A DNA stretch of 64,000 bases. It comes from Desulfoscipio geothermicus (GTDB taxonomy: Bacteria > Bacillota > Desulfotomaculia > Desulfotomaculales > Desulfallaceae). Below the pieces are notes generated by a model, which saw nothing but the letters and a program-made list of their open reading frames with translations, was not told where the DNA came from and ran no database searches. The stretch lies in NCBI GenBank assembly GCA_016841205.1, contig JAENZP010000012.1, forward strand, positions 50,106-114,105, in the 5' to 3' direction. Of this stretch, positions 17,739 to 27,503 are shown piece by piece. Within the stretch, counting starts at the first letter, position 1. Each line of letters starts with the position of its first letter. The position numbers and the translations under genes are program-made.

Positions 17739-19604
17739 ATGAATGTTTTTATACGGTCGATCTCGAATATTTCCAAAGGTGCGGTCGGGGCATTTCAAAC
17801 CTTCCCTGCTGCAATTGCCTGTGCGCTTGCGTTCGCGATTGTAACGATAATCAGGATTCAAATGGATTGGCCCCAACAAGAGGCCTGCAATTTCCTGTTC
17901 AACTGCCTACACTGGGCCTTCGCTCTGGGCGCCATATTCAGTCTGGCAGTAATTACGGCCGCCCAAAGTCGCTGCAACCGATCTAAAGCATTCCTGATAG
18001 CCAACCTGCTTGGCTTCGTCGCTGCGGCCGCAACTTTCCTGGCGCTCTATTTGTTTGGCGGTACGGACCCGGCCCTATCCGAATACCGTTATACCATGCT
18101 CTCAGATCTGGCTGTATCCCGTGTCGGTGTAGCCATTCCGGTCAGTTTGATTGCCTTTATCATCCTGGCCGCTTATCCAAAAGACCAGTCCGACTTTGCC
18201 CGTTCCTTTTTCATGACCCTGAAGGCTTTCTTCATTGCCCTGATCTACGGCCTGGTGATCATGGGCGGGACCTCCGGAGTAGCAGGCGCTATTCAAGCCC
18301 TGCTTTACCAAGGGATGAGCTACAAAGTCTATATGTATATCGGGACATTTGCAGGCTTCCTGGCTTTTACCATTTTCGCCGGTTATTTTCCGGACTTCCG
18401 CAAAGGTCAGGTTGATAAACACCGCGAAGCCGCCCAGAAGCAGCCGCGGTTTGTTGAAATTCTATTGGAATATATCTTGATTCCGATTGTACTGGCTTTG
18501 ACTGCCGTCCTTCTGCTCTGGGCGATGAAGACCATAATGAGCGGCATGCGGGTCTCTTTCGTGCAGCTTTCAGGCATCGCAACTGCTTATACGACCGGCG
18601 GGATATTGCTTCACGTCATGGTCACCCATTATGAAACCGGGCTGGCAAAATTCTTCCGCAGGATTTACCCGATTGCCGCGCTGGTGATTCTCGCTTTCGA
18701 GGCCTGGGCCTTGATAACACAGCTACAAAAGACCGGCCTTAAAATGGACTCGTATTCCTTCATAATAATTTGGATTATTGCATTGGCATCGGCGGTTCTG
18801 CTGCTCATTTGGCAGTCAAAAGCCCATGTGGCGATTGCCATCATGACCTGCGTAATGGCTACTATCTCAGTTCTGCCATTGGTTGGTTACCAGGCTCTGC
18901 CGGTTACCGCCCAAGTCAACCGCCTGGAAACGCTGCTGATCAGTCAGAACATGCTGAAGGGTAATCAGATAATCCCGGCAGCTGCCGTGCCGGAAGTGAC
19001 TGTACGAGAATCCATTACCGATGCGGTCAATTACCTCGCTTATGCTGAGGATGCCAAAATCCCGGCTTGGTTTGATAAAGACCTCAGTAATAGTGAAACA
19101 TTCAAGGCTAGATTTGGCTTCGAACAGACCTGGCCAAAACCCGAGAGCCCTTATCAAAACGGACCTATGGGAACCACCCTGTCGTTGCCGCCCGAGGCTG
19201 TAAACATCAGCGATTATCAATGGGCTTTCGATATGCAGACTTTAGCTGAAAATAATAAAGACAGGGGCGCTTCGATCACGGTCAATGGCGACAGAGGCAC
19301 CTACCGGATCAATTGGACGGTGGATATGCGGGTAGGTATTCCGACTTTGAAAATCGAACTGGACGATCACGTCATCCTTGAGCAGGACATGAGTGCTTAT
19401 ATCGATAAGATATCCGCGGCGTTCCCGCCAGGAAAAGTGGGGCCCTCTCAGGCGACCCTCAAGGATATGAGCCTGCAGTTGAAAACCACGGAAGTGACCA
19501 CCCTGCTCGTTTTCAGGAATATAGATATTAGCGTGGATCCTTACGCGGATACGATTCATTATTATTTAAACTTAAGTGCGTTGTATCTAAAAGAGAACCC
19601 TTGA
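17739..19604 (+). CDS. DUF4153 polytopic membrane protein
   Basis: About 621 residues: roughly twelve hydrophobic helices over residues 1-400, then a soluble domain of about 200 residues that is probably extracytoplasmic. The core block with TAYTTGGILLHVMVTHYE followed by FFRRIYPIAALVIL is characteristic of DUF4153. I choose ATG 17739, ten bases after AGGA; a GTG at 17730 is in frame but lies on the ribosome site. Function is unknown; the GC content is higher than in flanking DNA. It is monocistronic and closed by a strong terminator. Confidence 0.8.
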   Translation: MNVFIRSISNISKGAVGAFQTFPAAIACALAFAIVTIIRIQMDWPQQEACNFLFNCLHWAFALGAIFSLAVITAAQSRCNRSKAFLIANLLGFVAAAATFLALYLFGGTDPALSEYRYTMLSDLAVSRVGVAIPVSLIAFIILAAYPKDQSDFARSFFMTLKAFFIALIYGLVIMGGTSGVAGAIQALLYQGMSYKVYMYIGTFAGFLAFTIFAGYFPDFRKGQVDKHREAAQKQPRFVEILLEYILIPIVLALTAVLLLWAMKTIMSGMRVSFVQLSGIATAYTTGGILLHVMVTHYETGLAKFFRRIYPIAALVILAFEAWALITQLQKTGLKMDSYSFIIIWIIALASAVLLLIWQSKAHVAIAIMTCVMATISVLPLVGYQALPVTAQVNRLETLLISQNMLKGNQIIPAAAVPEVTVRESITDAVNYLAYAEDAKIPAWFDKDLSNSETFKARFGFEQTWPKPESPYQNGPMGTTLSLPPEAVNISDYQWAFDMQTLAENNKDRGASITVNGDRGTYRINWTVDMRVGIPTLKIELDDHVILEQDMSAYIDKISAAFPPGKVGPSQATLKDMSLQLKTTEVTTLLVFRNIDISVDPYADTIHYYLNLSALYLKENP

Positions 19605-19611
19605 TGTCAAG

Positions 19612-19635
19612 CCCGGCGCTTTGCCGGGTTTTTTT
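19612..19635 (+). terminator. Terminator after the DUF4153 gene
   Basis: CCCGGC (19612-19617) pairs with GCCGGG (19623-19628) and is followed by seven T. It begins 7 bp after the stop codon. Confidence 0.92.
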
Positions 19636-19680
19636 CTCCCGCCTGGTCAGCGTATTAACAAATTTTATTTTCACCTATTG

Positions 19681-20634
19681 TTAGAACCAGTTCTTCCTTT
19701 TAATCCATAAAACCATTATTCCAGCAACTAATGCCATAAATAAAAGGGAAAAATAATAGCCATAATGCCAGCGTAATTCAGGCATATTGTTAAAATTCAT
19801 ACCATAAACGCCTACTATAAAAGTTAACGGCATGAAAATTGTTGCAATTACAGTTAACATTACCATTACTTGATTAGCTTTTTGTGAGTTTATGGATACA
19901 TAACTTTCAATTAAGTCCATACCAATTTGACGGTAAACCTCTGTCATCTCCAATAACCTAGTTATGCTATCATGGATATCGCTAAAAAAAATCTTATATT
20001 TATTCTTCCATTTGTCTTCCTCAGGATGCATGACTACTCTTATCACGTCTCTCAAAGGATCAAGTGATCTTCGCAAGGTGAGTAATTCCTTTCGAATTTT
20101 AAAAATTCGATTAATTGTTGGCTGATCAAGTTGCACAAAATATTCCGACTCAATTTTTTCTAGTTCATCCCCTATTCCGGCTAATATAGGGGAGTATGAG
20201 TCTATAATTCCAAATAAAATTAAATATAACAAGTAACTAGTCCCTTTTTCAGCCCGGTTAGGCTGCTGTTGATAATGCTCCCGTATTTGTTCAATTGTTG
20301 GGCTGGGTTTATTGTGAAAAGTTACGATAAAATTATGGCTTTGAAACAAGTTAATTTCATTAGGTTGTTTGATTGAATCGTTAAAACTATGCAAAACAAA
20401 AAATCGGTATTCTTCATAATTGTCTACCTTAGGCCGTTGAAGCATGTACATACAATCCTCGATGGCCAGAGAATGGAAATTAAAAAAACTAGATAAATAC
20501 GCAACCTCATCTTCTGTAGGCGCGAAAAAATCAACCCAATACCATATCGAATTATTAAAGCTTGAACTATCAAACTCCGGCCTGAATATTACTTTACCGT
20601 CTTCCAAGACTACCATTGTGTTTACCAACTGCAT
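19681..20634 (-). CDS. corA: CorA-family magnesium/divalent-metal channel
   Basis: 317 residues. A cytoplasmic N-terminal domain is followed by two C-terminal transmembrane helices with the signature VGVYGMNFNNMPEL (GMN at the pore mouth) between them and a basic tail KRKNWF. It forms a pentameric Mg2+ (possibly Co2+/Ni2+) uptake channel in the cytoplasmic membrane. Single gene; a hairpin lies in its probable leader. Confidence 0.93.
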   Translation of the reverse strand: MQLVNTMVVLEDGKVIFRPEFDSSSFNNSIWYWVDFFAPTEDEVAYLSSFFNFHSLAIEDCMYMLQRPKVDNYEEYRFFVLHSFNDSIKQPNEINLFQSHNFIVTFHNKPSPTIEQIREHYQQQPNRAEKGTSYLLYLILFGIIDSYSPILAGIGDELEKIESEYFVQLDQPTINRIFKIRKELLTLRRSLDPLRDVIRVVMHPEEDKWKNKYKIFFSDIHDSITRLLEMTEVYRQIGMDLIESYVSINSQKANQVMVMLTVIATIFMPLTFIVGVYGMNFNNMPELRWHYGYYFSLLFMALVAGIMVLWIKRKNWF

Positions 20635-20678
20635 TCACCACTTGCATTGTATATTCTTCGACCATCCACAAAAAGGAA

Positions 20679-20695
20679 ATGCACCCAAGGTGCAT
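20679..20695 (-). terminator. Hairpin between the reductase gene and corA
   Basis: Inverted repeat ATGCACC / GGTGCAT with a 3-base loop, followed on the minus strand by TTTCCTTTTT. It could end the upstream reductase transcript. A TATAAT lies at about 20709 on the minus strand, upstream of the hairpin, so it may instead be an attenuator in the corA leader. Confidence 0.6.
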
Positions 20696-20759
20696 AATTT
20701 TTCTTGAGCTATTATAACATACTTGCTTTCTATAGAGAACTCACTTTGAAGAGAGCATA

Positions 20760-22448
20760 TCACTCCTGCCTGGTCATTTGTTCATTCATATTGACTGCCT
20801 CGCCATACTGGTAATGCAGAGCCTGGTAAATATCGTAGCCGCCGCTTAAATTGGCTGCATCAAACCCGTTTTGCACCAATATGCGGTAAGCGATATAGCC
20901 TCTTAAACCGATCTTGCAATAAATAACTATCTTCTTGTCCCGGGGCAGCTCATCTAACCTTTGACGCAGGCTGTCCACAGATATATGCACCGAGCCTTCC
21001 ACATGCCCCTGCCGGCGCTCCGTGTCCGTCCTTACGTCCAGCAAGACATAACTATCCCCGGCCAGGCTGTCCAGCTCTTCCCAGTGCATCACCCGCATAT
21101 CGTCTTTTAAAATATTCGCCGCCGTAAATCCCGCCATGTTCACCGGGTCTTTGGCGGATGAATACGGCGGGGCGTAAGCCAGTTCCAACTCCTCCAGCTC
21201 ATACACAGTAAGCCCCATCCTTATTGCTGTGGCCAGTAGGTCAATGCGCTTGTCCACCCCGTCACTGCCCACTATCTGGGCACCGAGCAGAGTGCCGCCC
21301 TCGGGTGAAAAAATGATCTTGACTATCATCGGTATGGCCCCGGGATAATACGCCGCGTGGGAGGGCGATATGGTATATGATTTGACGTAGGGAATCCCAT
21401 TTAACTGCAGCATTTTTTCGTTGTTCCCCGTGTTCGCCGCTGTAAGATCGAACACTTTGATGATTGATGTGCCCTGAGAGCCTTTATATTTAACCTTGCG
21501 ACCGGCGATATTATCCGCTACAATCCGAGCCTGCTTGTTGGCCGGCCCGGCCAAGGGTATCAGAGCCGGCTGGCCATTGACGATATCTTTTACTTCAATA
21601 GCATCCCCAAGAGCGTAGATATACGGGTCCGAGGTGCACAGGTAATCATTAACCTTGATACCACCCCGCTCGCCAATGGCCAGGCCTACATTACGGGCCA
21701 GCTTGTTTTCAGGTTTTACCCCAACGGCAAGGAGCACTAAATCAGCTTCCACTTTCCTGCCGCTGTTTAAAATCACCTCAATATTTCTCTGTCCATCAAA
21801 GCTTTTGACCCCGTCATTTAATATAATCTCAATACCCTTATCCAGCAGGGTTTTCCCAACGACCCTGGCCATCTCCACATCCAGGGGTCCCATAATCTGT
21901 TCCGCCGCTTCCACTATAGTAACGTCCGAGCCCAGGTACTTTAAATTCTCGGCCATCTCTATGCCAATGTAACCCCCGCCGATAACCGCCGCTCGGCGGG
22001 GTTTTCTCTGCGTCACCAGCGTTTTAAGCCGGTCCACATCGGCCATGTTCCTTAAAGTATAGACCCCTTCCCGCTCTATACCGGGTATGGGGGGAACAAT
22101 GGGTGCCGCCCCTGGTGAAAGGACCAGGTAGTCGTAGCTCTCCCGGTAATTTTGGTCACCGGAAACCACCTCCACTTCCCTGGTGTCCCGGTGTATGGCA
22201 GTTACCTCACTGTGGAGGCGAATATCTATATTAAACCGCGCCTCCATCGCCTCTTTGGTTTGCACCAGCAGATGATCCCTTTTGCTGATCACGCCGCTAA
22301 TGTAATAGGGCAGGCCGCAGTTGGCGAAGGATATATAGCCCCCCCGCTCAAATATTATAATCTCGGCTGTTTCATCCAGCCTGCGCAACCTAGCGGCAGT
22401 ACCGGCCCCCCCGGCCACACCGCCCACTATCAGCACCTTTTTGGACAT
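20760..22448 (-). CDS. CoA-disulfide reductase-type flavoprotein with rhodanese domain
   Basis: About 562 residues. An N-terminal FAD site (GGVAGGAGTAARLRR), the redox-active Cys in ISFANCGLPYYISG, a second nucleotide-binding site (AAVIGGGYIGIEMAENL), the FAD motif YIYALGDAIE, a dimerisation domain, and a C-terminal rhodanese domain (about 460-550) with active-site loop CKIGLRG. Fusions of this type (CoADR-RHD) reduce CoA disulfides, CoA persulfides or polysulfides with NAD(P)H. The start ATG 22448 is seven bases after AGGAGGG. Role in sulfur or persulfide handling is consistent with a sulfate-reducer-like host. Confidence 0.9.
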   Translation of the reverse strand: MSKKVLIVGGVAGGAGTAARLRRLDETAEIIIFERGGYISFANCGLPYYISGVISKRDHLLVQTKEAMEARFNIDIRLHSEVTAIHRDTREVEVVSGDQNYRESYDYLVLSPGAAPIVPPIPGIEREGVYTLRNMADVDRLKTLVTQRKPRRAAVIGGGYIGIEMAENLKYLGSDVTIVEAAEQIMGPLDVEMARVVGKTLLDKGIEIILNDGVKSFDGQRNIEVILNSGRKVEADLVLLAVGVKPENKLARNVGLAIGERGGIKVNDYLCTSDPYIYALGDAIEVKDIVNGQPALIPLAGPANKQARIVADNIAGRKVKYKGSQGTSIIKVFDLTAANTGNNEKMLQLNGIPYVKSYTISPSHAAYYPGAIPMIVKIIFSPEGGTLLGAQIVGSDGVDKRIDLLATAIRMGLTVYELEELELAYAPPYSSAKDPVNMAGFTAANILKDDMRVMHWEELDSLAGDSYVLLDVRTDTERRQGHVEGSVHISVDSLRQRLDELPRDKKIVIYCKIGLRGYIAYRILVQNGFDAANLSGGYDIYQALHYQYGEAVNMNEQMTRQE

Positions 22449-22774
22449 CAATTCACCCTCCTTGGACTCTAGTAGTTATTTTAACCGTACCCGTATAACT
22501 TTTCCCGATTAATTGCCAATCCGCCTGCGTATATAATAAAACGCTTGGCTCAAAATCGCTACAAGAAAGGTACACCTAAAACCTGATTGGCAATAGGCTC
22601 TCATAACTTTTTAGATCCATGTACTCCCCTTAAACAGCTTATTTAGTGTTTTTACATTTGTTTATCCATTTAAAGTAATCCTTTACCTAAATTCGATTCA
22701 CTAGTGTAATATTCCCCGGAATTCAGCCGGATATCGGACTTATTAATATTATGGCTCTCATACTTCTAACCCTC
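22449..22774. other. Intergenic region without visible gene
   Basis: 326 bp between the reductase gene and the methyltransferase gene. I see no coding frame, hairpin or promoter worth reporting. Confidence 0.5.
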
Positions 22775-23530
22775 TCATATTTTAATTGCTAATATTTCAT
22801 AGCGGTAGGTAGTTATGTAATCATCTCCAAAGGGATAAAAAACTTTGCTGGCTTCCGAAATGTTATTAAGTATTCGAAAGATTTCTTGTTGATTGCTATG
22901 GTTTGTTCCCATTCTGTCAAACCACTGTGGCAGATCATAGTTTTCTTTTAAGAAAGCAGTGTGTTGTATAGTCAATGGTAGTTCCTCTAATATCCGGTTC
23001 CACTGGCGTGGTGAATATGAACACTGATGTGAACTGTCTCTTAAAAGCTCAATACGATTAATCTCTTTTTCTGTTTCATCCCCATCAAAGACCGAGCAAT
23101 CGAGTATGTAGAATTTCCCTCCCGGCCTTAATACCCTGCACATTTCACGAACAGCTTTTTTCACGTTGAAAAAATGATGGGCAGCGAATCTTGACACAAC
23201 AATATCAAATTGGCCATCAGGGAAATCCAAGTTATGAACATCTTCCATCTGAAACACGATATTGTTTATATTAGATTGCTTCGAGGCCACTTCCGCCTCT
23301 GCCAACATTTCCGGGGTTATGTCAATAGCAACCACCTTATTGACATATTTGGCCAAGGCAATAGCTGTATGCCCTCCTCCGGTAGCAACGTCTAAGACAA
23401 TTGCGTCTGGCTGTGGCTTTAATAGATTAACCATTCTCTCAAGGTCAACCGGGTTCCCATGAGTAGTACTCAATCTATAATTTGAAGCTTTAAGCCCAAA
23501 GTTTTTTCGAACCTCGCTTTGATTTCCCAT
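22775..23530 (-). CDS. Class I SAM-dependent methyltransferase (UbiE-like)
   Basis: 251 residues. SAM-binding motif I VLDVATGGGHTAIALAK, motif II region with VVSRFAAHHFFNVKKAV, and post-motif REMCRVLRPGGKFYILD. The family methylates quinones, small molecules or others; the substrate is not readable from sequence. It is not next to menF-menD, so assignment as MenG is not supported. ATG follows GGAAAGGGAG. Transcribed alone. Confidence 0.85.
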   Translation of the reverse strand: MGNQSEVRKNFGLKASNYRLSTTHGNPVDLERMVNLLKPQPDAIVLDVATGGGHTAIALAKYVNKVVAIDITPEMLAEAEVASKQSNINNIVFQMEDVHNLDFPDGQFDIVVSRFAAHHFFNVKKAVREMCRVLRPGGKFYILDCSVFDGDETEKEINRIELLRDSSHQCSYSPRQWNRILEELPLTIQHTAFLKENYDLPQWFDRMGTNHSNQQEIFRILNNISEASKVFYPFGDDYITTYRYEILAIKI

Positions 23531-23721
23531 TGGTATCTCCCTTTCCTTTTCCGCTTCATGAGTACATTATGCCCCTTCCCAATGTATCCATTATAAACCA
23601 TCTCCAACATCACAGCATCATTGCTATTGTGATATATTTGTTATTTTTGCGGGAAATACCAATTAATTTCTTCATAAATCATTTAAATTAACAAGACATC
23701 ATCTGTTATCCTTTATGATTT

Positions 23722-23922
23722 CTATCCTTTTCGTAACCGGTTTCTGACGGTTTCTAAGTTCTTGTGCTCAAAGTTTTGCATCCCTTCAAGGGCCTGTTTT
23801 TGCCAACGATTAAGCCGTATCCCGTATTCTGAGAAGATTTGGGATATAAATTTTTCCTCTCTGAGTATTTCCAGTACTACTTTTACTCTAAAATCTGCCG
23901 GATATTTTTTACGGACTGTCAT
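23722..23922 (-). pseudogene. IS3-family OrfA fragment
   Basis: The frame starts MTVRKKYPADFRVKVVLEIL and continues SEYGIRLNRWQKQALEGM, which is the helix-turn-helix N-terminus of an IS3-type OrfA; a few residues expected around the recognition helix are missing and the frame ends early. No OrfB (integrase) or terminal repeats remain. The surrounding 550-bp gap holds nothing else recognisable. Confidence 0.75.
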
Positions 23923-24082
23923 TTAGAGCTTAACAACCCATGTTTTTTCTGAAATCTTGGGTCCATTATAATGCTTTTGGGGATATGCCAGCCATTGAAG
24001 GATTAACCATTTTTTCTCATATTGCATAATATATTTTAGACCGAAGGAGGTTAGGAGAATCACATAGAAAGGAGGGAATCAC

Positions 24083-24250
24083 ATGGGATGGGGAAAAAAC
24101 GAATGTGAAAAAGAATGCAACTGCCGCATAGAAATTGAGGAAAGCCTTGTTGTAATAATTTGCGGTGAAGTCGATGTTGATAAGGTTAAAAATTGTCTTC
24201 AAGCATACGAAGAAGTAAAAGGCAGTAAAAAACCTGCAAGTCAGGAATAA
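24083..24250 (+). CDS. 55-residue Cys-rich protein
   Basis: ATG frame with AAAGGAGGG six bases upstream. The N-terminus carries a Cys trio (C8, C12, C14 in ECEKECNC), with two more Cys at 27 and 38, and a compact beta/helix-like body (IEIEESLVVIICGEVDVDK). It could be a small metal or Fe-S binding protein. The stop is followed by a repeat and a terminator, so this looks like a complete one-gene unit within IS debris. No family recognised. Confidence 0.6.
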   Translation: MGWGKNECEKECNCRIEIEESLVVIICGEVDVDKVKNCLQAYEEVKGSKKPASQE

Positions 24251-24254
24251 GGAG

Positions 24255-24342
24255 TCAAGTTTTCGGGATTGTGTAAATAAAAAATCTATTGACTAAGCGT
24301 CGAAATTAAATCGACGCTTTTTCTTATACTCATAGAAGTTTA
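24255..24342 (+). repeat. Short dispersed repeat, copy 2
   Basis: Shares 33 of 38 bases (24255-24292) with 16615-16652, plus the following GACGCTTTTT/TTATAC segment. It starts 5 bp after the Cys-rich gene stop and contains a terminator. Probably the end of a decayed insertion sequence. The rest of the gap to 24546 shows no gene. Confidence 0.5.
24295..24324 (+). terminator. Terminator after the Cys-rich mini-gene
   Basis: AAGCGTCGA (24295-24303) pairs with TCGACGCTT (24311-24319), loop of seven, then a run of T. Confidence 0.8.
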
Positions 24343-24546
24343 TTTAATGCGGAGTTATACCAAGACTGCCAATGCATACGGCGCTTCAAGGAGTTGGGTG
24401 CACCGGTTAAAAACAATACATTGTCATAAAATACAATATTCCCTGGCAAAATCATAGATTTTTGTATAATCCAAAGCATACTTCATAACCGGTGACCGGG
24501 AATTGAAGCAATTAGCAAACAAATGATAAAAATGGTTGCAGCCAAA

Positions 24547-25194
24547 CTACGATGCTGCTTTGGCATACAGGTTGTTGCGGAAAATTTCGTAAGAGCCGTT
24601 GTTATAGGAGGCAGGTAAAGTTGAACCTTTTTTCACCGCTTGAATAAAGCTGTTTTCATCCTTTACCCATTCCGGCATCCAAGTGGCAAATTTCCCAACC
24701 TGCTCAATTTCATGAGCATCGCTTGCCCCCAGAGCTGCCACCTGTAATTCCATAGAAAGGTCATACGCCTGAAGGTTATAGTGCTTGGGGGTGCTGCCGT
24801 TAAATGCCTCAATCCCCCGAACCAAAGGCAGCTTCCGGATTAAATCTCCCATACCGCGGTTATTCTGCCGATAAGGGTGAGAACAAATGGCTACTCCCCC
24901 GACAGCTTCGGTTAGTTGAATAAGTTCCCAGGCATGAATTCTTTGCTTAGGCAAACGGTCAAGACCAAAAACAGTCATATCGCCTTCCAAAGTCAGTACT
25001 TCAGCCCCGGTAATGATTAAAAATCCGGTTTTTTGGCTAAACACTGTGGCCTCCGCCCGGATGGCGTTACTCTCATGATCAGTGATACAAATACCGTCCA
25101 GTCCCAATTCCCTGGCCCTTTCAAATATTTCCTCCAGAGAAATAAAGCTGTCTTCGGAAAACTTTTTTTCATGTAAATGGGTATCGATCAGCAT
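24547..25194 (-). CDS. PHP-domain phosphoesterase
   Basis: About 215 residues. The start at ATG 25194 has AAAGGGGG just upstream; a longer frame would overlap the glycosyltransferase gene. PHP metal-binding signatures are seen: IDTHLHEKKFSED at the N-terminus, GICITDHES, AICSHPY, and ALGASDAHE near the C-terminus. The family hydrolyses phosphoester bonds with a di- or trimetal centre; the substrate is unknown. It is the second gene after the glycosyltransferase and is probably cotranscribed with it (64-bp gap). Confidence 0.88.
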   Translation of the reverse strand: MLIDTHLHEKKFSEDSFISLEEIFERARELGLDGICITDHESNAIRAEATVFSQKTGFLIITGAEVLTLEGDMTVFGLDRLPKQRIHAWELIQLTEAVGGVAICSHPYRQNNRGMGDLIRKLPLVRGIEAFNGSTPKHYNLQAYDLSMELQVAALGASDAHEIEQVGKFATWMPEWVKDENSFIQAVKKGSTLPASYNNGSYEIFRNNLYAKAAS

Positions 25195-25258
25195 CGAATG
25201 GCCCCCTTTAACGATGCTCTCAATACTCATTATAAACGACCTTAATAAAAGAAAAAAA

Positions 25259-26506
25259 TCAAAAAATTTTATCCAACTGGAATTCATGATAGATATTTTC
25301 TATCTTACAAAAAACTGCTTCCCAAGAGTATTTTCTAACCATTTCCCCCCATCCATCCGCCGGCTCTCCGGTATATAGCTTTACTCTCTCCAACTGTTTG
25401 ACAATGCCATGGGTTAAATTGTCTTCATAAGAGGGCAGATCCTCCCTGAGGGGAATATCGGCAGAACGGAGCCTAGGCAAAGGCACATATTCAACGATGC
25501 CTGTCTCTGCCAACCTAGGACCAACCCATTCGTGCATCCCCGGTAATTCGTTGGACACCACCCAAAGCCCGGAAGCCAAAGCTTCCAGTGTAACTAGCGA
25601 AAGCCCCTCATAAAAAGAAGGGATAATAAAAAGGTGGCATTCCCGCATGAGCTGTCCTAACCTGGCCTGAGGCAGTTGGCCGGTGAAGAGTGTTTCAAAA
25701 CGACAAGCATCAGCTAAAAAACGGATTTCATCATACTCATAACCGCTTCCTGATCCGGCTAGAATAAGTTGAAATTCAGATTGTGCCAACGGCAGCCGGG
25801 AAACCGCCCTAAGCAGTGAAGGCACGCCTTTGGCGGCACTAAGCTTACCTGCGTACAGGGCTTTAATTTTGCCGTCCGGAGTCCTGTTTCTCGGCGGGTA
25901 AAAAATATCTCGGTTAAAACCTGAGCCAGTGACTATAATTCTTTCCCTGTCAATTCCATATAGAGTCTCAATGTCTTTCTTTTGTAAAGTGGTTAAAGCT
26001 AAAATACGGTTAATTTGCCGGCAGCCAGCGATTACCTCAGTGCTGAATTGGTCGGCACTAACCAGCTGCCTGAATTCGGTGCCATGACAAACCGCGATGA
26101 CCGGGCAAAGGGGAAAGAGTTCTCTGACCAAGGCGGCTATGAGCCACAGGTGATGGACAATAATCACGTCCGGATAAAAGGCGGCTGCCTTTTTCATGGC
26201 CCGAGTGAAGGCTTTTTTCCAGAGTCTGAGCATCTCAGCAGTCATCTGCCAATAACGGGTGCTCGGATAAGGCATTTCATCGCTCATTCCCGGCACTGGA
26301 AAGGGCAGTTCCCCTGTTTCAAAAAGCACCGGTATAAAAAGAAGGCTTTCCGGCAGGTATTGGTTATAATCACGATCACCGCCGGCAATACCCGCTACCA
26401 GGCACTGGGCATGTCCTCTTTGGGCGGCTACCCGGATCAGATTTAAAAGAAAGATCCCACTGCCTGTTTGTCCTGGCTTTTGGGCTATTACATGAAGAAT
26501 TCTCAT
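25259..26506 (-). CDS. Glycosyltransferase family 4
   Basis: About 415 residues with a GT-B fold. N-terminal ILHVIAQKPGQTGSGIFLLN, a central AVCHGTE, KALYAGKLSAAKGVPSLLRA, and the retaining-enzyme EX7E motif in PSFYEGLSLVTLEALASG. ATG 26506 is used because AAAGGAG precedes it. It transfers a sugar from a nucleotide donor, likely to a surface polymer or small glycoside; donor and acceptor are unknown. It pairs with the PHP phosphoesterase downstream. Confidence 0.9.
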   Translation of the reverse strand: MRILHVIAQKPGQTGSGIFLLNLIRVAAQRGHAQCLVAGIAGGDRDYNQYLPESLLFIPVLFETGELPFPVPGMSDEMPYPSTRYWQMTAEMLRLWKKAFTRAMKKAAAFYPDVIIVHHLWLIAALVRELFPLCPVIAVCHGTEFRQLVSADQFSTEVIAGCRQINRILALTTLQKKDIETLYGIDRERIIVTGSGFNRDIFYPPRNRTPDGKIKALYAGKLSAAKGVPSLLRAVSRLPLAQSEFQLILAGSGSGYEYDEIRFLADACRFETLFTGQLPQARLGQLMRECHLFIIPSFYEGLSLVTLEALASGLWVVSNELPGMHEWVGPRLAETGIVEYVPLPRLRSADIPLREDLPSYEDNLTHGIVKQLERVKLYTGEPADGWGEMVRKYSWEAVFCKIENIYHEFQLDKIF

Positions 26507-26606
26507 GGTAGCTCCTTTGTTTATCAGCAAAACATCTTTAGTATGATATAATTATCATATAAATTAATTAATTTCCAAATAAATTGGCTGGACAAAGAAA
26601 GAGTAA

Positions 26607-26918
26607 ATGATTATATTCCAAATACTTATTGGTTGGCCCGCTATTCTGGGTTCGTTATTGATTTCAATATACGGAATTATCATGCGTCGACCATACTTGT
26701 TAGTTATAGGAGCAATATTAAGCATTGGTTTTGCTTGGTATCTAACGGCTTCACCAGCTACTATTTTTAAGCTTCTCGGATATTCCTTACCATTGCTTCA
26801 TCTCGCTGCCATCTCTTTTGTTTGTCAGGGTTTAAAATGGGTAGCGGGGTTGCTATTACTACCTCATATAACCATTGCAGTATACTTTGGTGTGGCAGTG
26901 CTAATGCAAGGCCAGTGA
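26607..26918 (+). CDS. Small membrane protein, unknown
   Basis: 103 residues with three or four hydrophobic helices (segments at about 5-25, 31-47, 53-73 and 79-99). The ribosome site is weak (AAGAAAGAG immediately before the ATG). It is divergent from the glycosyltransferase gene. No family recognised. Confidence 0.6.
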   Translation: MIIFQILIGWPAILGSLLISIYGIIMRRPYLLVIGAILSIGFAWYLTASPATIFKLLGYSLPLLHLAAISFVCQGLKWVAGLLLLPHITIAVYFGVAVLMQGQ

Positions 26919-26954
26919 ATACATACTGCAATGGAGTACTCATTGTGCATGTCA

Positions 26955-27503
26955 TCACCTTGGCCAATACATTTCACATATAAAGTCGTGGGGGTCACTA
27001 ATATTGAAACACGCCTTGCACTCGGTAAATAAATTCACTGGCCTTCCCAAAAGGCTGGGTGTAATAATGGCTTGTCTTGATATTTGTGCAACCTTTTGCC
27101 CGGCTAAATAAAAGCTGAAGCCATTATCTGTATTAAAATTATCTGTGGCAATGTGCAGCAAGGCTCCCCCGTGACTAATCCATATTACAGGTGGGCCATA
27201 AAGGTTAAGGGCCTTGATAAAACGTCGAAGTCCTTCAGTGTATCTCTCCAAGGGCTTAATTCCTTCATGCTCTAGAAAAATGCTATATATCCAGGTTGAA
27301 TGTTTAAAGTGTTCTATTAGTTCCCATGTGCCAAATTTCCTAACGTCAATGACAGACTTATCAATGTTAAATTGGAAAATAAGTTTGTCCCCCTGGTAGC
27401 CCTTACAAGAAAAGGTAACTAATTGATCATTCTCTTGTACTTCTATCAATTCAATTTTTAAATTATTTTCCTGCATAAATTGTTTCAGCTCTTCTATATC
27501 CAT
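26955..27503 (-). CDS. Hypothetical cytoplasmic protein
   Basis: 182 residues, mixed alpha/beta, no signal peptide or membrane segment. GGGGGCGAG precedes the ATG. No motif I can assign; a short Cys pair (ECKAC) is near the C-terminus. Isolated gene convergent with the small membrane protein. Confidence 0.65.
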   Translation of the reverse strand: MDIEELKQFMQENNLKIELIEVQENDQLVTFSCKGYQGDKLIFQFNIDKSVIDVRKFGTWELIEHFKHSTWIYSIFLEHEGIKPLERYTEGLRRFIKALNLYGPPVIWISHGGALLHIATDNFNTDNGFSFYLAGQKVAQISRQAIITPSLLGRPVNLFTECKACFNISDPHDFICEMYWPR

